Part shown: one piece after another, positions 52,756-61,839 of the stretch
Layout of the letters: each line of letters begins with the position of its first letter
Position numbering within the stretch: the first letter of the stretch is position 1
Assembly: GCA_050250575.1 (NCBI GenBank)
Contig: JBFWOJ010000009.1
Location: 113,591 to 177,590 of the forward strand
Direction of reading: 5' to 3'
Length of the DNA: 64,000 bases
Source of the DNA: SHVO01 sp050250575
GTDB taxonomy: Bacteria > Pseudomonadota > Alphaproteobacteria > Rhodospirillales > Rhodospirillaceae
Program-made: the position numbers and the translations under genes
The notes under the pieces: generated by a model
Seen by the model: only the letters and a program-made list of their open reading frames with translations
What the model was told of the DNA's origin: nothing
Database searches by the model: none

Positions 52756-53880
52756 ATGGCGCGTAGTATGACCGCAAAGTTTGCGGCGGTGGCTGTAGTG
52801 TTTGGAATGTCGACCGCGGCGGCTGCGGTCGAGACCGCGGCCCCCGGCAAGCCCGTGCTGCAGGACCGCACCATCGCTTATGTGCTCACGAACCGCAAAT
52901 GGTCGGTGACTCAGTCGCCGGACGGAAAGTTGGAATGCCCCAACGGCCTGAATGACGGCAACCGCGAGCAGTTCGCGAAGCTCTATCCGACCGACGGCCC
53001 TCAGAAATTCGAGCTCGCCAAGAGCCAGCTCGAGCGAGAAGGTCAGATTTGGCACCCGGAAAACACCGAAGAGCAGTTCGTCTTCCATGAAGCCGGCGGC
53101 ACGATCGCCGACGGCATGAATCTTGACGGCAAAATCGACGCCAACGACTTCACCAGCCCCGACGGCGTGAAGGGCATCGACAACCAGATGCACCGCGCCC
53201 TCGGTTGCATCGCCGGCTGGCGTGGACCGGATGGCGCGCAGATGCATTTTGAGAACGAATACATGCGGCGGTACAACAACAACCGCATGCTGATCGAGAT
53301 CACCGAAGTCGACGATCTGGTCAACGATCCCGACGTGACGCTGACCACCTATCGCGGCCTCGACGAGCTCATGACCGATGCGTCCGGAATGCAGTACATC
53401 GCCGGCGGCACGCAACGCGTCGACATGCGCTGGGGCAAGCAGTTCATCCAGACCTTCAAGGGGAAGATCGAGGACGGCGTCCTCACCACCGACGCGCACG
53501 ACCTGATCATTCCCTATTCGATGACGTTCGACACGTCCACCATCATGCCGATGCAGGAAGTCCGCTTCCGTCTGAAACTGCGGCCGGACGGAGCCGACGG
53601 CATCATGGCGGGCTACACTGACGTCGATACGTGGGTGAAACGCCTGGTTCTCAGCTGGAGTACCCATCACCTCAGTTACGGCCAAGTGTCGGCGCCTTCG
53701 CTCTATCGTGCGATGCGCCGTCTTGCCGACGGAAAGCCCGATCCGAAGACCGGGCAGATGACGGCGATTTCCGGTACCACCGAGCTTAAGTTCCGGCAGG
53801 CCTTCCTCAGCCATCCGCCCGAGCAGGTTGCGGCAGCGGACGGCGCGGGTGCGGCGGCGCCGGCAGCCGCGCGCGAGTAG
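52756..53880 (+). CDS. Secreted protein of unknown function with a Ca-loop-like motif (paralogue B)
   Basis: 374 residues, ATG after TTGGAGGA. The signal peptide ends near TAAAAVETA. It is a paralogue of the protein at 847 and shares ECPNGLND, an EF-hand-like loop (NLDGKIDANDF then DGVKGIDNQMHRALGC), MLIEITEVDDL, GGTQRVDMRWGK and WSTHHLSYGQ. The loop here fits the DxDGxIxxxD pattern with Asn at the first position. A -10-like TATAAT lies at 52704. It is followed by a terminator and stands as a single gene. No function is known. Confidence 0.8.
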   Translation: MARSMTAKFAAVAVVFGMSTAAAAVETAAPGKPVLQDRTIAYVLTNRKWSVTQSPDGKLECPNGLNDGNREQFAKLYPTDGPQKFELAKSQLEREGQIWHPENTEEQFVFHEAGGTIADGMNLDGKIDANDFTSPDGVKGIDNQMHRALGCIAGWRGPDGAQMHFENEYMRRYNNNRMLIEITEVDDLVNDPDVTLTTYRGLDELMTDASGMQYIAGGTQRVDMRWGKQFIQTFKGKIEDGVLTTDAHDLIIPYSMTFDTSTIMPMQEVRFRLKLRPDGADGIMAGYTDVDTWVKRLVLSWSTHHLSYGQVSAPSLYRAMRRLADGKPDPKTGQMTAISGTTELKFRQAFLSHPPEQVAAADGAGAAAPAAARE

Positions 53881-53898
53881 CGTAGGTCTCTCAACGAG

Positions 53899-53927
53899 GC
53901 GCGACCGAGCGATCGGCCGCGCTTTTT
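53899..53927 (+). terminator. Rho-independent terminator after paralogue B
   Basis: GCGCGACCGA (53899-53908) pairs with TCGGCCGCGC (53913-53922) at nine of ten positions around a GCGA loop, followed by TTTTT. It also lies just beyond the convergent SDR gene's stop. Confidence 0.85.
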
Positions 53928-53939
53928 CTGTTGGGCGAC

Positions 53940-54674
53940 TTATATCGAGCGCAGGAGGCCGCCGTCACAGGCTATCGCCTGGCCGGTGATGTAACCCGCG
54001 GCATCGGAAGCCAGGAACGCGGCGAGCGCGGCCACTTCCTCCGGTTTGCCGAGACGACGCGCCGGGATTTGATCGGCCAGCTTCGTCTGATCGAAGCCCG
54101 CTTCGACAATTCGCTCCGTCAGCGCAAATCCCGGCATTACGGCGTTCAGCGTCACGCCGTCGGCGGCGACATCCTTGCTCACGGTATTGATCAAGCCGTG
54201 CAGGCCCGGGCGCATCACATTGGAAATAGCAAGGGTCTGCATTGGTTCGCGCGCGGTTACCGAAGTGACGATGATGATACGGCCCCACTTCTGAGCCCGC
54301 ATGCCCGGCAGCGCTTCGCGGATCGACTGGATGGCGCTGATCACCAGGCCTTCGAAACCGGCTCGCCAGACCTTATCGTCCAGAACGTCGAAGGTGCCTG
54401 CCGGCGGGCCGCCGGTATTCACCACGAGAATGTCGAGGCCACCGAGCCCCGTACGGGCCGCACGAACTGCTTCGGCTCCCGCGCCGTCGCTCGAAAGGTC
54501 GGCGGCAATCGCTTGTGCGTTGAGATCTTTCGCCGCCGCCTGAAGTCGCTCGCCTGCGCGCGCGCAAAGCGCCAGCTTGACGCCGTCCGCCGCCAATGCG
54601 GCAGCAATGGCGCGGCCCAAACCGCGCGAAGCGCCCATCACAAGAGCGCGGCGATCTTTCAGTCCCAAATTCAT
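53940..54674 (-). CDS. Short-chain dehydrogenase/reductase with altered active site
   Basis: 244 residues. The NAD(P) motif ALVMGASRGLGRAIA (10-24) and the NTGGP strand are standard SDR. The active-site YxxxK is not present: where the family has Y-S-x-S-K the sequence reads AISNVMRPGLHG, with Ser at the Tyr position and Arg at the Lys position. Other divergent SDRs with an SNxxR pattern exist, so this may be a distinct subfamily and not a dead enzyme. The C-terminus (AAFLASDAAGYITGQAIACD) is classical. It is convergent with the preceding gene. The substrate is unknown. Confidence 0.9.
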   Translation of the reverse strand: MNLGLKDRRALVMGASRGLGRAIAAALAADGVKLALCARAGERLQAAAKDLNAQAIAADLSSDGAGAEAVRAARTGLGGLDILVVNTGGPPAGTFDVLDDKVWRAGFEGLVISAIQSIREALPGMRAQKWGRIIIVTSVTAREPMQTLAISNVMRPGLHGLINTVSKDVAADGVTLNAVMPGFALTERIVEAGFDQTKLADQIPARRLGKPEEVAALAAFLASDAAGYITGQAIACDGGLLRSI

Positions 54675-55033
54675 CGGTTCTCTCCTGCTCGGCGGCTATT
54701 TATAGAGATGTGCGTGCCTATCGGAATATTCAAAATCCGGACCGGCGGAAATCGCTGGGATCCTCCCCGGCGTTAAGAAATTTGGCAAATCCCGCCACTC
54801 GGGCGCCGTCCCCTCTTTGTTTTCACAGGATTCCGGTCCAGTGTGCCTCTCGACGTAACCTCACATGCCACGTGTATCGGACACGAAAACCGATGGCGTG
54901 CGCGGTGCCGAGCGCAGCCGGCCTTGCAGCGGCGGCCGCCTCCGCTGCGCGCTGGACGGATGCAACGCCGTCCTTGCAGTAGGTCACGGAGACTTTTTAA
55001 GGTGCAGATTCCGTTAATCCCGAAGGACATGCC
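54675..55033. other. Gene-free stretch upstream of the hydratase-like gene
   Basis: About 360 bases between the divergent SDR and hydratase-like genes. Several small frames exist, but none has family features or a good ribosome-binding site. A promoter for each gene is expected here; I cannot place one with confidence. Confidence 0.35.
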
Positions 55034-55813
55034 GTGCTCAATCAAGCCGAACTCGAAGCTATCGCGGCCGAGATCTTTGCCCAACACGAGAACCGCGAGG
55101 TCTTCCGGCCGATCCCGGACCGCATTCCAACGGTGTCCGACGCCCATGACGTGCAGGAAGCCTATGTCGGTATGCTGCTGAAGAAGTACGGTACGAAGGT
55201 CGGGGGTTACAAGGTCGCGCTGACATCGAAACAGACGCGCGATTGGCTCAAGGTTTATGAGCCGTGCGCGGGCCAAGTGCTCGCGACCCGGATCTACACT
55301 TCGCCCCATACGGTCAGTATCGCCGACTTTGTGCGCTTCTCCCTCGAGCCGGAGGTGTGTGCCGTTTTGGACAAGGACATGAGCGGACCATGCACCCCGG
55401 CGGATGTGCGCAGGAATTTGCGATCCCTGCACTCCGCGTTCGAACTCGTAGAGGACCGCAGCGCCGATATGACCAGGATGGATGCGAAATCGCTGGCATC
55501 CGACAATAGCTGGAACGCGGGGATCGTCATCGGCCCGGCGGCGTCGAAGGATATCGATCTCACGAACCGGCGCGGCGCATTGAAGATCAACGGCGGTATT
55601 ACACATCAAGGAACGACGTCCGAAACGATGGGCGGAGATCCGCTCGAATCCGTGGCGTGGCTTGTTGCCCATCTGGGCAAACGCGGTAAAGTTCTGCGCG
55701 CGGGAGAACCAGTCCTGACCGGATCGATCACACAAAGCCAGTTTCTGGGGGCCGGCATCACGGCCGAGTTCGCAATGGACGGCATGCCGCCCGTCCAGAT
55801 CAAGATCGTGTGA
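55034..55813 (+). CDS. 2-oxopent-4-enoate hydratase-like protein (FAH superfamily)
   Basis: 259 residues from GTG 55034. MhpD/DmpE-type blocks are present: VSDAHDVQEAYVGMLLKKYG, GGYKVALTSKQTRDW, RFSLEPEVCAVLDKDM and VLTGSITQSQFLGAG. The Glu pair in LEPEV and the later AFELVEDRS supply metal ligands in the family. Typical reactions are addition of water to 2-hydroxypenta-2,4-dienoate or 4-oxalocrotonate decarboxylation. It is followed after ten bases by a quinone oxidoreductase. No meta-cleavage dioxygenase is nearby, so the true substrate is unclear. Confidence 0.85.
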   Translation: MLNQAELEAIAAEIFAQHENREVFRPIPDRIPTVSDAHDVQEAYVGMLLKKYGTKVGGYKVALTSKQTRDWLKVYEPCAGQVLATRIYTSPHTVSIADFVRFSLEPEVCAVLDKDMSGPCTPADVRRNLRSLHSAFELVEDRSADMTRMDAKSLASDNSWNAGIVIGPAASKDIDLTNRRGALKINGGITHQGTTSETMGGDPLESVAWLVAHLGKRGKVLRAGEPVLTGSITQSQFLGAGITAEFAMDGMPPVQIKIV

Positions 55814-55823
55814 GCTGCGTCCG

Positions 55824-56798
55824 ATGCCGAAAGCGATCGTCGTCCGCCGGTACGGCGGTGCGGAAGAACTGAAGCTCGAAGATGTCGAGGTCGGCCCTCC
55901 GGGGCCTGGTCAGGTGCGGCTGCGACAAGGCGCCGTCGGCGTGAACTTTCACGACGTCTACGTTCGCAGCGGACTCTATAGGACGCTGGCGCTGCCTGGC
56001 GTTCCAGGGGTCGAGGCCGCAGGCGTTATAGAAGCCGTTGGCCCTGATGTGCGTGATTTTTCTCCTGGGGAACGCGTGTGCTATGTCACGCAAACCTACG
56101 GAGCTTACGCCGATACGCGCCTCATCGACGCAAGACATCTGATCAAGGCGCCTGACGGAATCGAGGACCGCATCCTTGCGGCCTCGCTGGTGAAGGGTCT
56201 TACGGCGTTGATGCTGGTCGCGAAGCTGCGGCCTCTGACGGCCCGCGATACGTGCCTCATCTATGCAGCTGCGGGCGGGGTTGGCCAGGTGCTTTGCCAG
56301 ATGGCGCGCCGCATCGGCGCGCGGACGATCGGGGTCGTGGGTAGCGAGGAGAAGGCTGCGCACGCGCGCGCGGCCGGATGCGATGATGTCATCGTGCGGT
56401 CCCGCAGCGACGTTGCCGGCGAAGTCATGGCGCTGACAAAGGGCCGAGGCGTCGACATCGTCTACGATTCGGTCGGCAAAGACACCTTCGAGGCGTCGCT
56501 GGACGTGCTCGCGATTCGGGGCCATCTTGTCAACTTCGGTCAGTCGTCGGGACCTGTTCCGCCATTCCCGCCTGCACGCCTCGCCGCGAAATCGAACGCC
56601 GTATGGCGGCCAATCCTGTTTCACTTCCTCATCGATGCCGCCGAGCGTCAGGCCATGGCCGATCAATTGTTTGCACTGTTGCGCGACGGTGAACTTCGGA
56701 TCGGTGCTGGAGCCGCCTTCGGACTGTCCGACGCGGCTGCTGCCCATCGCGCTTTGGAAAGCGGCACGACCACGAGCTCGATCATCCTGCATCCATAG
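55824..56798 (+). CDS. Quinone oxidoreductase-type NADPH enzyme (MDR family)
   Basis: 324 residues. GroES-like N-terminal domain with VGVNFHDVYVRSGLYR and PGVPGVEAAGVIEAVG. The nucleotide-binding AAAGGVGQVLCQMARRIGAR (about 150-168) replaces the zinc-ADH motif, and no catalytic zinc ligands are visible, as expected for QOR (NADPH:quinone reductase). VDIVYDSVGKDTFEASLDVL and GHLVNFGQSSGPV are standard. It reduces quinones or enones. It is co-transcribed with the hydratase-like gene. Confidence 0.9.
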   Translation: MPKAIVVRRYGGAEELKLEDVEVGPPGPGQVRLRQGAVGVNFHDVYVRSGLYRTLALPGVPGVEAAGVIEAVGPDVRDFSPGERVCYVTQTYGAYADTRLIDARHLIKAPDGIEDRILAASLVKGLTALMLVAKLRPLTARDTCLIYAAAGGVGQVLCQMARRIGARTIGVVGSEEKAAHARAAGCDDVIVRSRSDVAGEVMALTKGRGVDIVYDSVGKDTFEASLDVLAIRGHLVNFGQSSGPVPPFPPARLAAKSNAVWRPILFHFLIDAAERQAMADQLFALLRDGELRIGAGAAFGLSDAAAAHRALESGTTTSSIILHP

Positions 56799-57200
56799 AG
56801 GCGTCAGGATGGACGCGGCGAACGCGGCCTAGAAATACGCGCGCCGCCGCGCGTATGCGCCGCTCCGGTGCGCCAAGCGCCCACATCCTAGGCTGTTTGC
56901 TGAGCTTGGCGGCGGCGAAGACGCCGGCCGGCAAGCACGCTCAAGCCTGATGGAAACGGCTAAGCCCGCCTCAAACCAAGGCAGAAACCACCACGGCCCG
57001 CAAGGCAATGGCAGGGTTTTGTTGCGAAAAAGCAACAGGCGTAGCCGAGAACGCTGAACGCGAGCGGCGGGGACTCTCCGGGATCACGGTCATCGTTTAA
57101 CCTGGGCGCAGTTACATCGGCCTGGGTAGTCGGGATGTGCCCCATCCCCTCTCCGGTGGCCGGTGATTTACGTCGTCATAACCCTGGGAGGGGGAATTCC
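56799..57200. other. Leader region of the third large TBDR
   Basis: About 400 bases without a credible gene. A small hairpin TGTTGC-GAAAAA-GCAACA lies at 57020-57037. Further upstream is a G/C-rich stretch with no features I recognise. The TBDR ribosome-binding site GGGAGGGGG ends about six bases before the ATG at 57201. Confidence 0.4.
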
Positions 57201-60119
57201 ATGAAGCTCACGCACCGCAAAGCGCGCCTGCATGCAAGTGCAGCCACCATTGCACTATTAGCCGCCACCAGCACCGGCGCCCCGGCGTATGCGCAAGCGA
57301 CCGCTGCGGCAAACAATCAAGCGGCCGCTGACATCGACGAGGTCGTGATCACCGGATCGCGCATCGTCCGCGACGGTTATGAAGCGCCGACGCCGGTTTC
57401 CGTCCTTGGAATGGAAGAACTCAATTCCATGGCGGTGACGAATATCGCCGATGCCGTGAACCGCCTTCCGGCCTTCGGCGCGGCCGTGACCAACCGCAAC
57501 GCCTCCACCTCCGTCAGTTCCGGAACGGGCGGCGTGAACCAACTCAATCTGCGTGGCCTCGGTGCGACACGCACGCTCGTACTGCTCGACGGTAAGCGCA
57601 TGGTTGGCGCGACACTCGCCGGGTTCGACAACAATGGCTCGGCTGTCGACATCAATGCGTTTCCGAACGGCCTCGTCAGCCGAGTCGACGTGGTGACTGG
57701 AGGCGCGTCGGCCGTGTACGGCTCGGACGCGCTCGCCGGCGTGGTGAACTTTGTCCTCGACAAGGAGTTCACCGGCATCAAGGGTTCGATCGATACCGGC
57801 ATCACCACCTACGGGGACAATGAACAATACAAGATCGACGTGTCGGCCGGTGCGCCTTTTGCCGGCGGCCGCGGACATTTCCTGGTCAGTGGAGAACATG
57901 CCTACGAACATGGGATCATGAACAATCCGCGCCCATGGGCGGACATGAGCTACACCGTGATGAATAATCCCAATTACAATGGGAGCAACGGTGAGCCCCA
58001 GATCCTGACGGCGACGCAGACTGGGCTTTCGAACGCGACGCGCGGCGGTCTCATCATCTCTTGCGCAGGATTTGCCGGTAATAGCTGTCCCTTGCGCGGC
58101 ACGCAATTCATCGAAGGCGGGACGCCGGCACCGTTCATTTTTGGTCCTTTGATCAGCGGCAGCGTCATGTCCGGGGGCGATTGGCGTACGTCGCGCATCG
58201 ATACAGACCCGATGCTTTCGATCCGCCTTGAGCGCGAGAGCGTCTTCACGCGCCTTAGCTACGATATCACCGACGGCATCACCGCGTTCGGCGAATGGTC
58301 GTGGTCTTTTGCACACGCCAGCAACCTGCAATCGGTTCCGAACTTCGTCCTCGGCGGTATTCCCATCAATGCGGATAATCCGTTCATTCCCGCGTCGGTC
58401 CGGGCGACCATGGCCTCGTTCGCGATTACGCAGTTCACCATGGGCTCAACCAATGCCGACATGCCGAACCTGCAGGCGATTAACGACCGTACGGTGCGCC
58501 GCTACGTTGCTGGGTTCGAAGGAGCGTTCGACGCGGGCGATACGACGTGGAACTGGGATGCGTCGTGGACCCGTTCGACCTCTCATCAATCGGTCCGCGC
58601 TCCGGGCAACCGCATCCCCGCGCGATACCTCCGCGCCATTGACTCCGTGCGTGATGCCAATGGCAGGATCGTCTGCCGCGTGAATGCCGATACGGTCGCC
58701 ACCAACGACGATCCGCTGTGTGTTCCGTATAACCCGATGGGCATCAACGTAAACCAGGACAATCCTTATATTTACGGCACGGGCTACATGATCACAGTCA
58801 TGGCTCAGGAAGTGTATGCGCTGAATTTCAGCGGCGAGCCTTTCTCGACCTGGGCCGGCCCCGTCTCACTGGCGCTTGGCGGCGAACATCGCCGCGAAAG
58901 CGTCGACGGCCTTGCCAGTGCGCTTGATGAGGTCGACGGCTTCTTCGCCGGGAACTTCCACGCCTCGCAGGGGCGCTTCGACGTGACCGAAGGATATCTT
59001 GAGACCGTCGTTCCGTTGGCGAAAGATGAAGCCTGGGCGCAGTCGTTCGACGTCAACGCGGCGGTTCGCTTCACGGATTATTCCACTTCCGGCTTCGTCA
59101 CCACATGGAAGTTGGGTGCGACGTTCTCGCCGGTCGACGATCTGACCCTGCGTGTGACGCGCTCGCGGGATATCCGCGCTCCCAATCTCGGCGATCTCTT
59201 CAATAAGGGGCGCTCCGGTACGGGAACCGTGGTCGACCCGCGCAATAACTTAAGCTCGTTCATTGTCACCGCAGTGCGCGGCAATCCGGGCTTGAGCCCG
59301 GAGAAGGCCGACACCACCGGTCTGGGCGTTGTGTTCCAGCCGACGTTCTTCTCAGGCTTCGCAGCCTCCGTCGACTACTACTCGATCAACATCAAGGGCG
59401 CGATCGCCGCTCTCAGCACACAGCAGTACATCGATCGCTGTCATAACGGGCAGGCGCCGCAGCTGTGCTCGTTCATCAGCCGCGATGCCGCGGGCAACAT
59501 CACATTCGTCGCAGTGCAGCCCGCCAACATCCTGTCGCAGAAAACGCGCGGCATGGACATCGAAGCGTCCTATGCCCTGCCGCTCGAAAGCCTGAGCGAA
59601 GGTTTCGCCGGCGAAATCAGCCTACGCGGCCTCGCGACCAAGGTGTTCCAGATGGATACCATCGATACGGTGGCGACCACTGACGGCGTCGGTGTGCAAG
59701 CCAACGGCGGCGCGATCGGTCTCGGCAGCGCGCTCGCCGCGCCGGAATTCCGCTACATCGTTTCGGCGCGCTATTCGAACGGGCCTTTCGCGGGCACGCT
59801 CACGATGCGCGGCTTCGGATCAGGCGTTTACCACAACTCATTCATCGAGTGCCGCGCTCAATGCCCGGCCGCTACCGCCCTCAATCCGACCATCAATAAC
59901 AACTATGTGCCGGCAATCCGTTACTATGATGTCGGTCTCAATTACAAGTTCATGGCGGATGCAATCGAAGGGTATTTCGTCGCTGAGAACGTGCTGAACA
60001 CAGATCCGCCGTTCGTCGCTGGCGACCGAGGCAACGGCTTCTACAACGGTCAAGGCAACAGCACGTTCTATGATCGCCTCGGTCGTACTTTCCGCCTCGG
60101 CGCGCGTTTCCGCTATTAG
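57201..60119 (+). CDS. TonB-dependent outer-membrane receptor (third member of the tandem family)
   Basis: About 972 residues from ATG 57201, after GGGAGGGGG; the signal peptide ends APAYAQA. TonB-box-like DEVVITGSR and the block RIVRDGYEAPTPVSV match the receptors at 2253 and 5933 nearly exactly. The plug has NLRGLGATRTLVLLDGKRMV and VDVVTGGASAVYGSDALAGV, and GHFLVSGEHAYEHG is conserved. The barrel ends LGRTFRLGARFRY with a terminal aromatic residue. Identity to the tandem pair is clear but lower, so it split off earlier. It is followed by a strong terminator. Confidence 0.93.
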   Translation: MKLTHRKARLHASAATIALLAATSTGAPAYAQATAAANNQAAADIDEVVITGSRIVRDGYEAPTPVSVLGMEELNSMAVTNIADAVNRLPAFGAAVTNRNASTSVSSGTGGVNQLNLRGLGATRTLVLLDGKRMVGATLAGFDNNGSAVDINAFPNGLVSRVDVVTGGASAVYGSDALAGVVNFVLDKEFTGIKGSIDTGITTYGDNEQYKIDVSAGAPFAGGRGHFLVSGEHAYEHGIMNNPRPWADMSYTVMNNPNYNGSNGEPQILTATQTGLSNATRGGLIISCAGFAGNSCPLRGTQFIEGGTPAPFIFGPLISGSVMSGGDWRTSRIDTDPMLSIRLERESVFTRLSYDITDGITAFGEWSWSFAHASNLQSVPNFVLGGIPINADNPFIPASVRATMASFAITQFTMGSTNADMPNLQAINDRTVRRYVAGFEGAFDAGDTTWNWDASWTRSTSHQSVRAPGNRIPARYLRAIDSVRDANGRIVCRVNADTVATNDDPLCVPYNPMGINVNQDNPYIYGTGYMITVMAQEVYALNFSGEPFSTWAGPVSLALGGEHRRESVDGLASALDEVDGFFAGNFHASQGRFDVTEGYLETVVPLAKDEAWAQSFDVNAAVRFTDYSTSGFVTTWKLGATFSPVDDLTLRVTRSRDIRAPNLGDLFNKGRSGTGTVVDPRNNLSSFIVTAVRGNPGLSPEKADTTGLGVVFQPTFFSGFAASVDYYSINIKGAIAALSTQQYIDRCHNGQAPQLCSFISRDAAGNITFVAVQPANILSQKTRGMDIEASYALPLESLSEGFAGEISLRGLATKVFQMDTIDTVATTDGVGVQANGGAIGLGSALAAPEFRYIVSARYSNGPFAGTLTMRGFGSGVYHNSFIECRAQCPAATALNPTINNNYVPAIRYYDVGLNYKFMADAIEGYFVAENVLNTDPPFVAGDRGNGFYNGQGNSTFYDRLGRTFRLGARFRY

Positions 60120-60140
60120 GTCGCCATAACGATGGAGATC

Positions 60141-60169
60141 AAAAGGCGGGAAGCGATTCCCGCCTTTTT
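60141..60169 (+). terminator. Rho-independent terminator, possibly bidirectional
   Basis: AAAGGCGGGAA (60142-60152) and TTCCCGCCTTT (60157-60167) form a perfect 11-bp stem with a GCGA loop, flanked by A on one side and TT on the other. The run works on both strands and sits between the TBDR and the convergent pyruvyltransferase-like gene. Confidence 0.9.
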
Positions 60170-61491
60170 CATTTCCGCTTGAATGTGCGTATGTCCTCTT
60201 GCGCGCTTGTCTCGCCGGAGTGCAGCGGCGCCAGCCGGCCGCTGCGATAAGACGGGGCGAGCGCCGCGACTGCCGCAAAAAAGGCGTGGGATTCCGCTTC
60301 CAGATCGGCGCGCCGTGAGATCAGCGCGGCGCTGACGGCGTCCCGGCTTTTGATCAAAGCCTTGATCGAAAAAACGATCTCCTCCTCGGTCGCCGTGGAA
60401 GCGTCGAGGCAGAGCTCCTTCAAGCCGAGGAGGTCATAAAGCCCGGCCGACTTCATGTCGTAGGCGAGACTCAGCGCGGGAGTGCCCACGCTCATCGCAA
60501 GAATCGCGGAATGCAACATCTGCCCGACGTGGATGTCCATTTTGCGATAGGCGTCCAGCATCGGCGCTACATCGTCGTTGACGACGTCGAGTTGCACGCC
60601 GGAAAGCTTGAGTGCGGCAGCAAGGCCCACCTCGCCGTCGGAATGAACGAAATAAGTGAACCGGCATGACACATCGTGCTCCAGGCGCCGGCACACATTC
60701 ACCATCAGCGGAAGCATGCGATGGCTTGTCATGCTCGTGTGAGGTCCATGGAAGGCGAGATTGAGCCCGATCTGGATCGGACGGTTCATTTTTTCGGCGG
60801 ACCGCGGGGGTGCCGGCGCGGCCAGCAGGAATGCGGAATCGACGATCACCGGCAGGTGACGCCGGGCGACAGCCGCGAGGGCGCGTTGACTGTTCGCGTC
60901 CCGCACGGAGCCCAGCGTGAGTCTCGACAAGAACCGCCGGATGCATTCAAGGCTTTCCCGGTGGAAGCGGAACGTCTTTTCAGTGCCGCTCTCGATCAGC
61001 CAATTCAACCCGATTGCGCACGCTGCGACGGGGCATGACACGGCCTCGAGTGCGGCCACGTCACGGGCGAAGCGCGGTGGAAGCCGGCCGTCCCGGTCGG
61101 CGAAAAGGAATCCGCCGCCGCCGATCACGACAAGATCGGGCGGCGGCGACATTTTGAGGACCATGTCGAGCTCGCCCCAAGCAAGCTCGGTCACCGTGAT
61201 CGGCTGACGTGCGAAGGCGCGCTCGATCTGCTGCCTCACGGCCATGCGGATGGCGATATCACCGCGGTTGGTATTGTTGCGGTCTTTGAAGGTGCTGTAG
61301 TGAGCGCGCCAGCGACCGAGGAACCGCCAGCGAAGGAGCTCTGTCCAACGCCGGGCCTGATTTTTAGCCTTGAGGAACCCGCTGCGGCCGATCGGTTGGT
61401 ACGCGCGATCCTCCGGAATCAGCGAGTAGATGACCACATGCAGTGGCGTCGACGAGCGTGCGCGATGTCCCGAGTTGTAAACGACTTGCAT
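60169..61491 (-). CDS. Polysaccharide pyruvyltransferase-family protein
   Basis: 440 residues. PF04230-type features are visible: NTNRGDIAIRMAVRQQIERA, LVVIGGGGFLFADRDG, SVRDANSQRALAAV, IGLNLAFHGPH, and near the end HVGQMLHSAILAMSVGTPAL with LAYDMKSAGLYDLL. Members add ketal pyruvate to exopolysaccharide or cell-wall sugars from phosphoenolpyruvate. The first 70 residues are an extension. No glycosyltransferases are adjacent in the window, so the polymer is unknown. It is convergent with the TBDR and divergent from the Tat protein gene. Confidence 0.8.
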   Translation of the reverse strand: MQVVYNSGHRARSSTPLHVVIYSLIPEDRAYQPIGRSGFLKAKNQARRWTELLRWRFLGRWRAHYSTFKDRNNTNRGDIAIRMAVRQQIERAFARQPITVTELAWGELDMVLKMSPPPDLVVIGGGGFLFADRDGRLPPRFARDVAALEAVSCPVAACAIGLNWLIESGTEKTFRFHRESLECIRRFLSRLTLGSVRDANSQRALAAVARRHLPVIVDSAFLLAAPAPPRSAEKMNRPIQIGLNLAFHGPHTSMTSHRMLPLMVNVCRRLEHDVSCRFTYFVHSDGEVGLAAALKLSGVQLDVVNDDVAPMLDAYRKMDIHVGQMLHSAILAMSVGTPALSLAYDMKSAGLYDLLGLKELCLDASTATEEEIVFSIKALIKSRDAVSAALISRRADLEAESHAFFAAVAALAPSYRSGRLAPLHSGETSAQEDIRTFKRK

Positions 61492-61839
61492 TCTTCGCGT
61501 GCGGTCCCCAACGGCAACTGTGATCTGAACCCGAACAGCGGGTCTAAAGTTCCGATCTTTCGTGTGACAGCGGCGACTGACTCATTGCAGGATTTTCATG
61601 CGCATTTTTTGCCCAGAAAACAAAGGGTCACACGCGAAGGGATTTGTCTGCTCGGAATTACCGGCTTGCCGCATTCACGCTTCCTTAAGACAACCGACCC
61701 GGGCTGCGGGGACTCTCCGAAACGCCAAGGCCACGCTTGTGAGAGGGGGACACTCTCATAACGTGTGCACGGTTGGTGGCTTTCGACCCCGCTTGGGCCG
61801 TCCTCAGGGACGGATGTTGAGCTGGATAGGAGGCTGGGC
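61492..61839. other. Divergent intergenic region
   Basis: About 350 bases between divergent genes. No convincing frame. A short inverted pair CCCGAACAGCGGGT lies near 61531, and an A/T-rich patch at 61595-61630 may hold promoters. The ribosome-binding site for the Tat protein (AGGAGG) is at 61828-61833. Confidence 0.35.

Noticed and set aside
56917..56960. Remnant of the same IS as at the right edge
   Set aside because: A 15-base match (GAAGACGCCGGCCGG at 56917 and 63826) and a short AGCCTGAT word are shared, but the 15-mer lies outside the inferred IS end and similarity does not extend. Chance in GC-rich DNA is enough.
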